Assembly: GCA_030424545.1 (NCBI GenBank)
Contig: JAUHWL010000019.1
Coordinates: 1 to 49,207 of the forward strand
DNA length: 49,207 nucleotides
Reading direction: 5' to 3'
From: Bacteroidia bacterium
GTDB taxonomy: Bacteria; Bacteroidota; Bacteroidia; Flavobacteriales; Schleiferiaceae
Shown in pieces: positions 24,836-33,184 of the stretch (within the stretch, counting starts at the first letter, position 1; every line of letters starts with the position of its first letter). Under the pieces are notes generated by a model. It had not been told where the DNA came from. It ran no database searches and worked only from the letters and a program-made list of their open reading frames with translations. The position numbers and the translations under genes are program-made.

Positions 24836-25944
24836 TGAGTATTGGCGACATAGCAAAAAAGTTGATGCCCAAAAAATTTGCGGTGCTGGGTGTAGAGCTG
24901 CTGCAGGAGGGTGAAAAAATAACATTTTCCCCTTATGCTGCACTGCTTTGTGAAGCTAAAAAGGGAGCCCTTCACATTGAAGAAATAACGATCGAACAAA
25001 CGCTTCAAACACAACTAGAGCAGTTGGCCAAGCTGCCCGTGATTTTACAGGTTGATGGCGAGCAAATCATTCATCGGATCAAAGAAGAGGGAGAGACTAT
25101 TGAGACAACACAGTTTTATGTCGAAGAAACTGAAAATGAATCCATAGCTGTTGTAATGCGTGCAACACTTCGTGCGCAGCTTGAAGCCACATTGCTCGAG
25201 ATAAAAAATGATTGGCTCGCTGTGCATGTAGGGTCTAGTGGGCAGATTGCGTTTTTGGCCGACTATCAAGGTGCTTTAGGGTTGTACGAATTTGAAGAAG
25301 TGCCCTATTTTGACCCGCAACCCCCCATTGAAACCCACTATCATGGCGAAAAAACCACCACCTTACATCTGCCCTTATTTATTCGCGCCATTGCATTTTT
25401 AAGCCAAGGTCAGTCGACTATTGCCTATCAAAGTTGGGGATGGAAAAGAGTACAACAACGCATCATGAAAGTGGGCATTCCATTGCTATTTGCTTTGTTG
25501 TTGGGAAATTTTTTAATGTACCAACCCCTTTATAACGAAGTAGCCTCCTTGTCATCCACGATGAATAGTGCAGGTTTTCAGAACTGGCATGAACAACGTG
25601 AGCTTATCCAGCAGCGGCAAAAATTTGTACAATCATTTGCAAATGCGGTTCCGGGGCAACTCAGTTGGTATGCCGACCAATTGATGCTGACAAAGCCTAA
25701 TAAAATCATCATGCAAACCCTAAGCGTAGATGCCATACAAGGCAAAGCCCGTCCGCGAAAAGCGCCACGCCAAAACGTGCAAACCATCGTGCTCAAAGGT
25801 CAAGCAAAATCAGCAGAAGAGGTGAAGCAATGGATGCAAAATATGGATACACAAACATGGATTGAGCATTGCACTTTGGCGCAATATGGCATTCGTGAAA
25901 ACAAAGTAGATTTTGAAATTATCGTCAATACTAAATCGCCATGA
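24832..25944 (+). CDS. GspL/PilM-PilN-like inner-membrane assembly protein
   Basis: A 370-residue protein with a cytoplasmic N-terminal part (1-210), one membrane segment near 213-233 (VGIPLLFALLLGNFLMYQPLY) and a periplasmic part beginning as a coil and ending with a ferredoxin-like fold (about 295-365). That architecture, an actin-like half joined to a PilN-like half, is that of GspL. Sequence similarity is weak, so the call rests on architecture and on its place between secretin and the GspM-like gene. It overlaps both neighbours by four bases. Confidence 0.7.
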   Translation: MMSIGDIAKKLMPKKFAVLGVELLQEGEKITFSPYAALLCEAKKGALHIEEITIEQTLQTQLEQLAKLPVILQVDGEQIIHRIKEEGETIETTQFYVEETENESIAVVMRATLRAQLEATLLEIKNDWLAVHVGSSGQIAFLADYQGALGLYEFEEVPYFDPQPPIETHYHGEKTTTLHLPLFIRAIAFLSQGQSTIAYQSWGWKRVQQRIMKVGIPLLFALLLGNFLMYQPLYNEVASLSSTMNSAGFQNWHEQRELIQQRQKFVQSFANAVPGQLSWYADQLMLTKPNKIIMQTLSVDAIQGKARPRKAPRQNVQTIVLKGQAKSAEEVKQWMQNMDTQTWIEHCTLAQYGIRENKVDFEIIVNTKSP

Positions 25945-26465
25945 AAACATTTGCAGACCATCAACAAAAAACGATTTGGCAAGGTAAAATGTGGATTGCC
26001 GGTTTTGCACTATTACTATTGTTAACCTATTTCATGGGCATTAGTAAAACAATTCAAGTTTATAGCGAAAAAAAGCATTACAAAACCCAATTGGCCACTT
26101 TTGAGCAATGGCAGAAAAGTCAGCCAGAAATGGATGTTCAGCAATTTTCAGCCAAAGATGCAGGTGCTGTTCAAGTAGCACTTTTTAGTGAAATCACTCG
26201 GCTGGCCAGCGAGTTGGAGGTGACAGTATCCAATATTATAGAGCCGCACGCTTATGCTCAAAGTGGCATGGAGGTGAACCTGTATGAGGTGGAGTGTAAA
26301 GGCAGTTTTAAAGCACTACTCACGCTTGTGCATCAACTTGAGTCCAACTTTGCAGACGGACGAATGTTGGGCTATGAATTTGACAAAAGAAAGGATTTAA
26401 AAACCCGAAAAACAGAACTTTTTATGCGGTTTTGGGTGCAAAGTTTAGGCGAAAAAAGCAAGTAA
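25941..26465 (+). CDS. GspM/PilO-like protein
   Basis: A 174-residue protein with one N-terminal membrane segment (about 15-34, MWIAGFALLLLLTYFMGISK), a coil, and a periplasmic ferredoxin-like domain (KGSFKALLTLVHQLESNFADG). This is the PilO/GspM layout, and it directly follows the GspL-like gene with a four-base overlap. Confidence 0.7.
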   Translation: MKTFADHQQKTIWQGKMWIAGFALLLLLTYFMGISKTIQVYSEKKHYKTQLATFEQWQKSQPEMDVQQFSAKDAGAVQVALFSEITRLASELEVTVSNIIEPHAYAQSGMEVNLYEVECKGSFKALLTLVHQLESNFADGRMLGYEFDKRKDLKTRKTELFMRFWVQSLGEKSK

Positions 26466-26502
26466 AAACCTCACTGAGCTGAGGATTTAAGATTTAGAAA
26501 AC

Positions 26503-27450
26503 ATGAGAAAATTAATTCAATTTATGGCAATTGTTGTGGCCATTTTAACCATGGCTGTGCAATGCAACGACATTTTTGAGGTACGGCTAGATCAAACCAA
26601 TGTGCAAATCAACATTCCTGTAGACAGCTTGCGTACTTCGGTGGCAACGCAAACATTTTGGTGGGAAAAAACCTATGGCGCTACGCACTATCGATTGCAA
26701 ATCGTGTCGCCACATTTTGACAGTATTTCAAAACTTTTGGCTGATGAAGTGCTAGACACCAACAAGTTTCAGATATCACTAAATCCTGGCATATATCAAT
26801 GGCGACTTCGAGCAGAAAATAGTGCCACCCAGACCCCTTGGGAAGTGCGCGATTTGATAATTGACAGTACTTTAGATTTAAGCGATCAAACGATTGTGTT
26901 ACTCACGCCTACACAAAACGACACAACCAATCAAATCATACAGAAATTTTCGTGGCAACCGCTTTACAATGCTGCTGACTATACATTTGAATTGTGGCAA
27001 CCAGATTTTAACGGCAGCCTTATCAAAAACAAAACACTCAACACAGAATCTACAACTGACACTCTGGTGAACACGGGTGCATTTGCATGGAGAGTGCGTG
27101 GAAACAACTTATTGGGAAGCACCGATTTCACCGTCCGCACAGGCTTTGTAGATACTGTTCGTCCGCAAGCCCCCATATTACTTTCTCCAGCCGCCAATGC
27201 TATTATCACTACAGGGAACAATATCGTATTTGACTGGAGCCGCCCAGCCGACAATGGTTCGAGCTTGCGAGATAGTTTAGTGGTGGCCACCGATACCAAT
27301 TTTGCACAAATCTATCAGACCTATACCACCAATGCCACTACACAGACAGACAGTGTTCCCACAGGTGTTATTTATTGGCGTGTATTTTCAAGAGACAAAG
27401 CGGGAAACCCTTCGCCTGCTAGTGCCACCCGAAAATTTACGGTGCAGTAG
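26503..27450 (+). CDS. lipoprotein with FN3-like repeats
   Basis: A 315-residue protein with a hydrophobic leader ending in Cys21 (ILTMAVQCND), probably a lipoprotein although the lipobox is not classical. The mature part has three fibronectin-III-like repeats marked by FxWxxxYxAxxY and WRVR or YWRVFSRD signatures (about 40-125, 130-215, 220-313). In the secretion operon it could be a surface or periplasmic substrate-handling component. No known T2SS subunit has this shape, so the function is open. Confidence 0.7.
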   Translation: MRKLIQFMAIVVAILTMAVQCNDIFEVRLDQTNVQINIPVDSLRTSVATQTFWWEKTYGATHYRLQIVSPHFDSISKLLADEVLDTNKFQISLNPGIYQWRLRAENSATQTPWEVRDLIIDSTLDLSDQTIVLLTPTQNDTTNQIIQKFSWQPLYNAADYTFELWQPDFNGSLIKNKTLNTESTTDTLVNTGAFAWRVRGNNLLGSTDFTVRTGFVDTVRPQAPILLSPAANAIITTGNNIVFDWSRPADNGSSLRDSLVVATDTNFAQIYQTYTTNATTQTDSVPTGVIYWRVFSRDKAGNPSPASATRKFTVQ

Positions 27451-27971
27451 TGAAAAAGAAAGCCAATAAAAAAACAACTACGTTGCTCGTTCTAGCAGTG
27501 GCTGCCATTTGGGGAGTCATTGGGTTGAAATTGTACACGGGAATCACAACTGACAGCGATGAAAACTTTACAATACCTAAACAGCGTGCTGTAAAGTTAA
27601 AAACGACAACATTGCCCCTCGTACTAGATTACAAAGATCCTTTTTTGAACACCGATAAACACTTGCGAACACCAAAAAAAACTGCAAACACGCGCGGACA
27701 CTCGCAGACACCCGTGAACACTCGTGGACACGCGCGGACACGCGCGAACACTCGTGAACACACGGCAATAACATGGCCAAAATTGGTTTATTTAGGTCAG
27801 ATAAAAAATTTAAGCACCCATAAAGTTTCGGCTATGTTGCAATGCAATGGGCAAACAGAAATTTTAGACATCGGCACGCAATGGCAAGAGGTAAAATTAA
27901 TTTCGTGCCAACCGGATAGTGCTCAATTGGAGTTTCAAAATGCAAAAAAATGGATCAGAAAAAATCCTTAA
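27450..27971 (+). CDS. GspC/PilP-like protein with a minisatellite linker
   Basis: A 173-residue protein from a GTG start that overlaps the upstream stop by one base. One membrane segment at about 10-28 (LLVLAVAAIWGVIGLKLYTG), then a linker, then a small beta domain (YLGQIKNLSTHKVSAML, IGTQWQEVKLIS) like the HR domain of GspC or PilP that docks on the secretin. The linker (about 70-108) is encoded by a 10-bp tandem repeat and reads NTRGH, NTRGH, NTREH with a 10-residue period, clearly not a conserved fold. Confidence 0.65.
   Translation: MKKKANKKTTTLLVLAVAAIWGVIGLKLYTGITTDSDENFTIPKQRAVKLKTTTLPLVLDYKDPFLNTDKHLRTPKKTANTRGHSQTPVNTRGHARTRANTREHTAITWPKLVYLGQIKNLSTHKVSAMLQCNGQTEILDIGTQWQEVKLISCQPDSAQLEFQNAKKWIRKNP
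27662..27770 (+). repeat. 10-bp minisatellite inside the GspC-like gene
   Basis: Seven consecutive 10-base units fit CTCGTGGACA with variants (27691-27760), and degenerate units flank them. The unit is not a multiple of three, so gain or loss of one or two units shifts the frame, and only changes of three keep it. A related pair of units occurs at 29801-29820. Confidence 0.9.
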
Positions 27972-29206
27972 AAGCCGGGGCGCTCAACTATGCCATTTTG
28001 TTGTCCATTATTGCGGCAGCCACTATTTTATTATTGTTGGTTTGGCAAGAAAAGCAAGCAGAAATCCACACAAAACACAAGCATCAATTTGATTTGCGAC
28101 AAAACTGTTTTTCAGCATGGAATATGCTAAAAAACTTGCCTATTGCAGGGCAAGAATATGTAAAAATTGAGCGTGATTTGTTTGACGAAGGGTGTGATTC
28201 GATAAACATCATCAATCGTCAATGGGGTGCATTTCAAACGGCTGTTATTCGTGCCCAGCGCATGGGTTTTCATTATAAAACAGCCTTAATTTATGGTGTG
28301 TTACCACACGAAAAATATCAAAATGTGGCACTTTATACTACAGGAAAAAGATACCCACTGCACTTTGCAGGCAAAGTGCGCATCTATGGTGATGTTTACG
28401 CCCCCCAGCCAGGTATTAAGGCGGCCTACATCGAAGGGAAAACATTTCCTTATAAACGCATGGTGCGAGGCCAAATTTATAAACGCGAAAAAAATGAAAT
28501 AAAGCCCGATGTCGCCCTTGAAAATTATGCGAAACGCCTTGCCCAATTTCAATACTTACCCGAAGACAGCTTGGTGTTTGAAATCAACAAAAATATTCGT
28601 CAACCCTGGGAAAAACGCACCATAATCTTTGAGCCTAAACGTAGTTTTTTTGATTTTGACACCTTGCAAGGCAACCTTATTTTAAGCCATCGCGATAGCG
28701 TGGTCATTAACGCCACTTGTGGGCTCAACGATGTGCTGATCAATGCAAAAAAGGTGCGTATTAAGGACGGTTTTTCGGGGCGACTACACATTGTGGCCAC
28801 AGACACGGTTATTCTCGAAGAAAATGTAACATTGGCTTACCCATCATCCATTATTTTAATGAACAAAAACCCTAAAATGCAAACGCAGATTAGGCTAAAA
28901 AAAGGAGTTCAGTTTAGTGGAGTAATAATCAGCGAAGATCGAGAACGATTGTCAAAAACAAGTGCCAAAGTAGTGTTGGATTCGGGATCAGTGGTCATTG
29001 GGCAAGTTATTGCGAACAGTCAGGTAGAACCAAAGGGTAAAATTATGGGGCAACTTTTTGCTGAAAAAATAATTTTGCACACGCGCGCAGGGATTTACGC
29101 CAACCACTTGCTTGATTGCGAAATCAACAAAGACAGTTTAGACATTCCCTTTGCTGGAAGCGGCATTTTGGGAGACGAAAAATACGTGGCGGCATGGTTA
29201 AATTAA
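27950..29206 (+). CDS. GspK/PilX-like or beta-helix protein of the secretion operon
   Basis: A 418-residue protein with an N-terminal membrane segment (about 10-30, GALNYAILLSIIAAATILLLLV) placed as in PilX/GspK-type minor pilins, then a long extracytoplasmic part. From about 215 onward it shows a repetitive hydrophobic pattern (VVINATCGLNDVLINAKKVRI, SGRLHIVATDTVILEE) typical of a beta-helix or polymer-forming fold. It overlaps its neighbours on both sides. A role as the tip of the pseudopilus is possible; this is inference. Confidence 0.6.
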   Translation: MDQKKSLKAGALNYAILLSIIAAATILLLLVWQEKQAEIHTKHKHQFDLRQNCFSAWNMLKNLPIAGQEYVKIERDLFDEGCDSINIINRQWGAFQTAVIRAQRMGFHYKTALIYGVLPHEKYQNVALYTTGKRYPLHFAGKVRIYGDVYAPQPGIKAAYIEGKTFPYKRMVRGQIYKREKNEIKPDVALENYAKRLAQFQYLPEDSLVFEINKNIRQPWEKRTIIFEPKRSFFDFDTLQGNLILSHRDSVVINATCGLNDVLINAKKVRIKDGFSGRLHIVATDTVILEENVTLAYPSSIILMNKNPKMQTQIRLKKGVQFSGVIISEDRERLSKTSAKVVLDSGSVVIGQVIANSQVEPKGKIMGQLFAEKIILHTRAGIYANHLLDCEINKDSLDIPFAGSGILGDEKYVAAWLN

Positions 29207-29505
29207 AGGCGAGTACCTTGGTGGAAGTGCTGGTGGCGATGCTTATAATTTCGGCCGTTACCACGGTCTGGACAACACTATTTTTGCGCATCAATGCACA
29301 TGGGAACTTGCAACAACAAGACTGTGGCAAAGAGCTTTTTCAAGAGGCAAAAAATATAGCTCAACCCACCCTGTTTGAGATTGATTGTAAAGGCGAAACG
29401 TGGAGTGTAAGCGTGACCAAAGAAGGTGAGAATTTGCTTTTTGTGCAAGTAGTGTCGCTAAATTTCAGACCAGAAGTTAAATATCAAGCATTAATTTCCC
29501 CATGA
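29194..29505 (+). CDS. minor pseudopilin (GspI-like)
   Basis: A 103-residue protein with a prepilin signal STLVEVLVAMLIISAVTTV, where Glu is the fifth residue of the mature form. I chose the ATG at 29194, which puts a short basic leader (MVKLKA) before the motif; the longer frame from 29116 lies mostly inside the upstream gene. Two Cys residues may pair in the globular part. The small size fits a minor pseudopilin. Confidence 0.75.
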   Translation: MVKLKASTLVEVLVAMLIISAVTTVWTTLFLRINAHGNLQQQDCGKELFQEAKNIAQPTLFEIDCKGETWSVSVTKEGENLLFVQVVSLNFRPEVKYQALISP

Positions 29506-29996
29506 AAAAGTTGCCCTCATTTACCTTGCAGGAAATCATCGTGGTGATGGTAATTACATCAGTGTTGGTTGGTGTTTTTTACTATGCATTTCGGTTTATG
29601 CAGCGTGATTTACTTTTTTTGACATCAACGGGAAATTACAACAATGAAAAGCAAGTTTTTGAAGCAAAACTTTGGAGTGATTTAGATGGTTATCAATCTG
29701 TTTTAGTGGAAAATAAGCGCATGAAAATTGAAAAAGCGCAGTTAAAAATCACGTACCATGTTTTAGGTGATTCGTTGGTAAAAAGAGAGGAAATAAACAC
29801 ACGCAAAACACCCGCAAACACCACAGCTACTTTTGAAATTTCGGCATCCTTTTTAAAAAGTGAAAGTGAACGCAACATGTGTGTTTTCGCCATCCTAAAT
29901 TCACCGAAAATAAAGGGTGACACGTTGCAAATATGCACACCCAAAAGTACCCAAACGGAGTTAGTAAGGAAAGCTTTCAAAAAAAATCCACACTAA
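29502..29996 (+). CDS. minor pseudopilin (GspJ-like)
   Basis: A 164-residue prepilin (MKKLPSFTLQEIIVVMVITSVLVG) with Glu at position 5 of the mature form. Overlaps both neighbours by a few bases (ATGA-type junction before, TAATG after). Two units of the 10-bp minisatellite encode part of residues 100-106 (NTRKTPANT). Confidence 0.78.
   Translation: MKKLPSFTLQEIIVVMVITSVLVGVFYYAFRFMQRDLLFLTSTGNYNNEKQVFEAKLWSDLDGYQSVLVENKRMKIEKAQLKITYHVLGDSLVKREEINTRKTPANTTATFEISASFLKSESERNMCVFAILNSPKIKGDTLQICTPKSTQTELVRKAFKKNPH
29801..29820 (+). repeat. two minisatellite units inside the GspJ-like gene
   Basis: ACGCAAAACA and CCCGCAAACA match the 10-bp unit seen at 27691-27760. They share the pattern nnCGnnnACA. 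Confidence 0.6.
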
Positions 29997-31120
29997 TGGC
30001 CATCGATTTAAAGAACATAGCACAACAACAAGGATCGCCTAGCAAAACGAGGCAATCAAATGGCTTGCTAGATCGTGAAATCAGGCTTAGTCCAACTTTT
30101 GCGGCCAAAGATAAATTGGCGTTTTATAGAGAGCTCACCTTGATGCTCAACAGCGGTTTGCCGCTCAAAGAAACCATCGAGCTCATCGCTAATGAGCAAG
30201 AAAATAAAATGCGCAAAGAGGTGCTGCAAAAAGTGCTACATAAACTCAATAAAGGCGAAAACTTGGAGAGTTCTTTACAGCAATCAGGCAGTTTTTCAGA
30301 ATATGAATTGGTCACTATTCGCATTGGCGAAGAAACAGGGAAATTGCAAAATGTGACCAAAGATTTGGCGGCATTTTTTGAAAACAAGATGAAACAAAAG
30401 CGCGCATTGATGACCGCATTGAGCTACCCTATCGTCATCTTTATGACCTCGATTGGCGCGGTGGTTTTTATGTTGCTTTTTATGGTGCCCATGTTTGAAG
30501 ATGTTTTTGCGCGCTCTGGCAAAGATTTGCCAGCGATTACCAAAATGGTGGTGGCCATGAGTGGATTTATCTCATCATCTTGGCGTGTTTTTTTACTTCT
30601 TTTTTTAGGCATGGCAGCCCTGTTTTTTTGGCAACGTAACAACCCTGCCATTCAGCGAATAAAGTCAAAAATTTATAGCAGAATGCCCATTTTTGGTAGC
30701 CATTACACTACGGGTGTTTTAATGCAGTGGAATGGCGCCATGGCGCTGCTGTTGCAAAGTGGCGTTAACCTGATGACCGCTCTTGAATTAAGCGGCAAAC
30801 TTGCCAAAGATTATCAGCTTAAAACAGCTCTTAAAATGATAGAAAGAGATATCATCAAAGGAGCAACATTGCACAAGGCCATGCAAGCGCATGGAATATT
30901 TAACAAGCGGCTAGTAACACTTATTAAAGTGGCCGAAGAGGCGCATGCCTTAAATGTGGTTTTTGGTGAACTTTCTACCCAATATCGTGAGGAGATTGAG
31001 CACCGCTCAAAACTTATCGGTAGCTTAATCGAGCCGTTTATTATTCTCTTTTTAGGGCTAGTAGTGGGCTTTATTCTGCTGGCCATGTATTTGCCTATTT
31101 TTCAAATGGGCGTGGGGTGA
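29996..31120 (+). CDS. GspF/PilC-family inner-membrane platform protein
   Basis: A 374-residue protein with two GspF domains (about 40-165 and 245-365) and three membrane segments (near 140-170, 190-210 and 345-370). Signatures include FYRELTLMLNSGLPLKETIE and IRIGEETGKL. The start at 29996 overlaps the previous stop as TAATG. It is the last gene of the operon and should bind the GspE-like ATPase. Confidence 0.92.
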   Translation: MAIDLKNIAQQQGSPSKTRQSNGLLDREIRLSPTFAAKDKLAFYRELTLMLNSGLPLKETIELIANEQENKMRKEVLQKVLHKLNKGENLESSLQQSGSFSEYELVTIRIGEETGKLQNVTKDLAAFFENKMKQKRALMTALSYPIVIFMTSIGAVVFMLLFMVPMFEDVFARSGKDLPAITKMVVAMSGFISSSWRVFLLLFLGMAALFFWQRNNPAIQRIKSKIYSRMPIFGSHYTTGVLMQWNGAMALLLQSGVNLMTALELSGKLAKDYQLKTALKMIERDIIKGATLHKAMQAHGIFNKRLVTLIKVAEEAHALNVVFGELSTQYREEIEHRSKLIGSLIEPFIILFLGLVVGFILLAMYLPIFQMGVG

Positions 31121-31215
31121 GAAACCCAGAACTGTGAATACCCTGAAAAATATCTAATACTTTAACATCAAAACATTATGTAATAAATAATTTATTTTTA
31201 TAAACTAAATAGTTA

Positions 31216-31223
31216 TACATTTG
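31216..31223 (+). promoter_or_regulatory. possible -7 box before the island leader
   Basis: TACATTTG fits TAnnTTTG and lies a few bases before the stem-loop series. No clear -33 box is visible. Confidence 0.35.
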
Positions 31224-31230
31224 CCCTCGA

Positions 31231-31383
31231 TTTAGCAAAGTTCTTTTGCTGAATTATAATGCCAGCTCTAAGTGGCATTACCGAGAATTTTCAAGTTCTC
31301 AAATTGAACAAAAAAATAATAGCATGATAGCGCTATACTACATATAGCTATCAAAGAGAAATACTGACGATTCGTATGTCGTC
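31231..31383 (+). ncRNA. leader with five consecutive stem-loops
   Basis: In order: TTTAGCAAA/TTTGCTGAA (31231-31253, one G-T pair); TAATGCCA/TGGCATTA (31257-31280, perfect 8 bp); GAGAA/TTCTC (31283-31300); TGATAG and CTATA paired with TATAG and CTATCA (31325-31353, 11 bp with a two-base bulge); GACGA/TCGTC (31366-31383). No coding frame crosses it. It ends about 30 bases before the first island gene. It could be a structured 5' leader or a separate small RNA. Confidence 0.55.
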
Positions 31384-31414
31384 TAGTTAAACTATTTAAA
31401 ATTTTTGTTTGATT

Positions 31415-31975
31415 ATGAGAACGTTTAAAATAAAGAATCTCGGAAAGAGAAAAAAAGAAAAATTAATCAGTTATTACGAAAGAATTGGTGGTGAACTATT
31501 TGTCACTTCACTCTTTTCAGATTACATTATCCAAACCTGTCGGAGATGGGGTGGCCATTGGGATGCCGATAAGCAAAAGTGGCGAGTTCCGCCAGAAAGG
31601 CTAAGCAACTTAATAAATCTTTTAGGCGATCAATCATTGCCACTGGTTAGAGTCAGTGCGCCAGAACATGTATTGAGCGGCTTAAACTCTCAATCACATC
31701 ACGTTGGCCTTCATATACTTTCCTTTTGTCCTGATAGAGACCGGGAGATACAAATCTATGCTGATGTCATTGAGGGCTATGCACAGTCTGGCGGTAGCCG
31801 GAAATACCCAAGAATTGAGTGCGAAGATGTTGTTTATGCTTTATGGGTTCCAACAGATTTTGCGGTTAAAAGAAACCTCCAAATAATAAATGGAGAAGAC
31901 TACCAATTAAGTAAAGCCAAAGAACTGCTCGAAGCTCAATTGGTAGAAATAGAAACATTAATTCAAAAACGATAA
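31415..31975 (+). CDS. hypothetical protein, first gene of the island
   Basis: A 186-residue protein of unknown family. I use the ATG at 31415; a TTG two codons earlier is an alternative. The N-terminal part has RRWGGHWDADKQKWRVPPERL, a Trp/Gly-rich motif reminiscent of small DNA- or substrate-recognition domains, followed by an alpha/beta region and a helical C-terminus (KAKELLEAQLVEIETLIQKR). It leads the small paralogous genes with three bases of spacing and is downstream of the stem-loop leader. No function can be given. Confidence 0.6.
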   Translation: MRTFKIKNLGKRKKEKLISYYERIGGELFVTSLFSDYIIQTCRRWGGHWDADKQKWRVPPERLSNLINLLGDQSLPLVRVSAPEHVLSGLNSQSHHVGLHILSFCPDRDREIQIYADVIEGYAQSGGSRKYPRIECEDVVYALWVPTDFAVKRNLQIINGEDYQLSKAKELLEAQLVEIETLIQKR

Positions 31976-31978
31976 AAA

Positions 31979-32338
31979 ATGGAAAAGAATATAAGCATAC
32001 GACTAGAAGTTAATCCTGAAAAATATATAAAATTAAGAGAATCCTTTATTAGTAAATCTGAGATAATTATACGAGAATGTTTACACATGGATGAGGATAA
32101 TCTGGAAGAATATTACAATGAACAATTTACGCTTCATTTTGACGACAAAGGAAAATTTCAGTTCGCCAGCGAAGAGGCTATAACAGGATTTTTTCATATC
32201 GACACAGGTGTGATGAGTGGTTCAAGTGCTATGGATCTCGCAATGGCAGCAGAACTCATCTTATCAGAGCAATTGAATCTACACACATATATAGTAGCAT
32301 CCGCAATAAATGAATCAATAGAAAACCAGTTAAAATAA
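31979..32338 (+). CDS. small acidic protein, paralogue 1 of 3
   Basis: A 119-residue protein (MEKNISIRLEVNPEKYIKLR). It shares with the two following genes the layout VNPxxYIxLRxxF, then an acidic helix, then a short beta part ending GFFHID. The C-terminal half is helical. It is not recognised beyond that. Three tandem copies suggest duplication and divergence, as seen in anti-defence or antitoxin families, but this is speculation. Confidence 0.6.
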   Translation: MEKNISIRLEVNPEKYIKLRESFISKSEIIIRECLHMDEDNLEEYYNEQFTLHFDDKGKFQFASEEAITGFFHIDTGVMSGSSAMDLAMAAELILSEQLNLHTYIVASAINESIENQLK

Positions 32339-32344
32339 AAAACA

Positions 32345-32719
32345 ATGAATACTCTTAAAATTAAAGTTAACGCTAATCCGGGCAATTACATTGATCTTAG
32401 AGCCCAATTCCTCACAATAAAAAATAATGTAAATAATTATTGTCTAAATTTATCTCAACAAGAAATCGAATCATGTCCAGAAGAAGAATGCCTACATTTT
32501 GATATGTTGGTTGGCAAATATCGCTTCTCATCTACAGATTCCTATCAGAAAGGATTTTTTACAGTTCCAATTTATGGCCTAAAATTTCGTACACCTTAAG
32601 CTCTTGCTGAGCGGGCAGAATTATGCTTTCTTGAGCAAATATCTATGACCGAATTTATGATAGAAGTTGCAAAACGAAAGCAAATAGAAAATCTGATGGA
32701 TAACGATAATATTGAGTAA
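32345..32719 (+). pseudogene. small acidic protein, paralogue 2 of 3, interrupted by a stop codon
   Basis: The frame opens MNTLKIKVNANPGNYIDLR and aligns with the copies on both sides up to GFFTVPIYGLKFRTP, where TAA (32597-32599) stops it after 84 residues. The same frame continues after the stop for another 39 codons (ALAERAELCFLEQISMTEF) with the helical composition of the C-terminal half of paralogue 1, ending at TAA 32717-32719. It is best explained as a nonsense mutation; a working truncated product or recoding cannot be excluded. Confidence 0.6.
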
Positions 32720-32738
32720 CACCACAAAAAAGTAAATT

Positions 32739-33110
32739 ATGAGTGAGACTATGCTGTGTATGGATCCCGATCCAGATAAATATGTACTAATGAAAAAGCA
32801 GTTTTTAATTGCTTCTGAGAACATTACAGAATATTGTTCTTTACTTACAAAGGAAGACATAAATTATTTTGATGAGGATGAAATACTTTGTTTCAATTAC
32901 CACGATGGAGTAATTGCTTTCTCCACGAACACCATGCAAAATGGATTCTTCAATGTTTATTGTTTATGGGAAGAAATTGAGACTCCAGAAGAAGTTGTAG
33001 GTTTTGTAAATGCGCTGATCGAAGAGCACCTAGAATTTCTTGACAACTTGATAAAAATGTCTATTGAATTTTTAATAAGAACTGGCACTAAACTTTTCAT
33101 CTCTAGTTAG
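32739..33110 (+). CDS. small acidic protein, paralogue 3 of 3
   Basis: A 123-residue protein (MSETMLCMDPDPDKYVLMKK) with the same layout as the two upstream genes: DPDPDKYV, an acidic helix (LTKEDINYFDEDEIL), GFFNVY, and a helical C-terminal half ending in IRTGTKLFISS. It is followed by a strong terminator, so it closes the first island transcript. The family is unknown. Confidence 0.6.
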   Translation: MSETMLCMDPDPDKYVLMKKQFLIASENITEYCSLLTKEDINYFDEDEILCFNYHDGVIAFSTNTMQNGFFNVYCLWEEIETPEEVVGFVNALIEEHLEFLDNLIKMSIEFLIRTGTKLFISS

Positions 33111-33114
33111 ATAT

Positions 33115-33169
33115 AAGGTGTATCCAGAACCAATTCGGTAAAAAATAAGGTTCCTGGGTACACCTTTTT
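33115..33169 (+). terminator. strong rho-independent terminator
   Basis: AAGGTGTATCCAGAACC pairs with GGTTCCTGGGTACACCTT with one small internal mismatch, followed by TTT. The polymerase-like gene begins just behind it. Confidence 0.85.
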
Positions 33170-33184
33170 ATGTTAAAACTTGAT

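Noticed and set aside
27691-27760. Tandem units resembling a CRISPR array
   Set aside because: Units are 10 bp and directly adjacent, with no spacers, and lie inside a coding frame. There are no cas genes.
29116-29193. Longer start for the GspI-like pseudopilin
   Set aside because: It would overlap the upstream gene by 91 bases and put a 26-residue extra leader before the prepilin motif.
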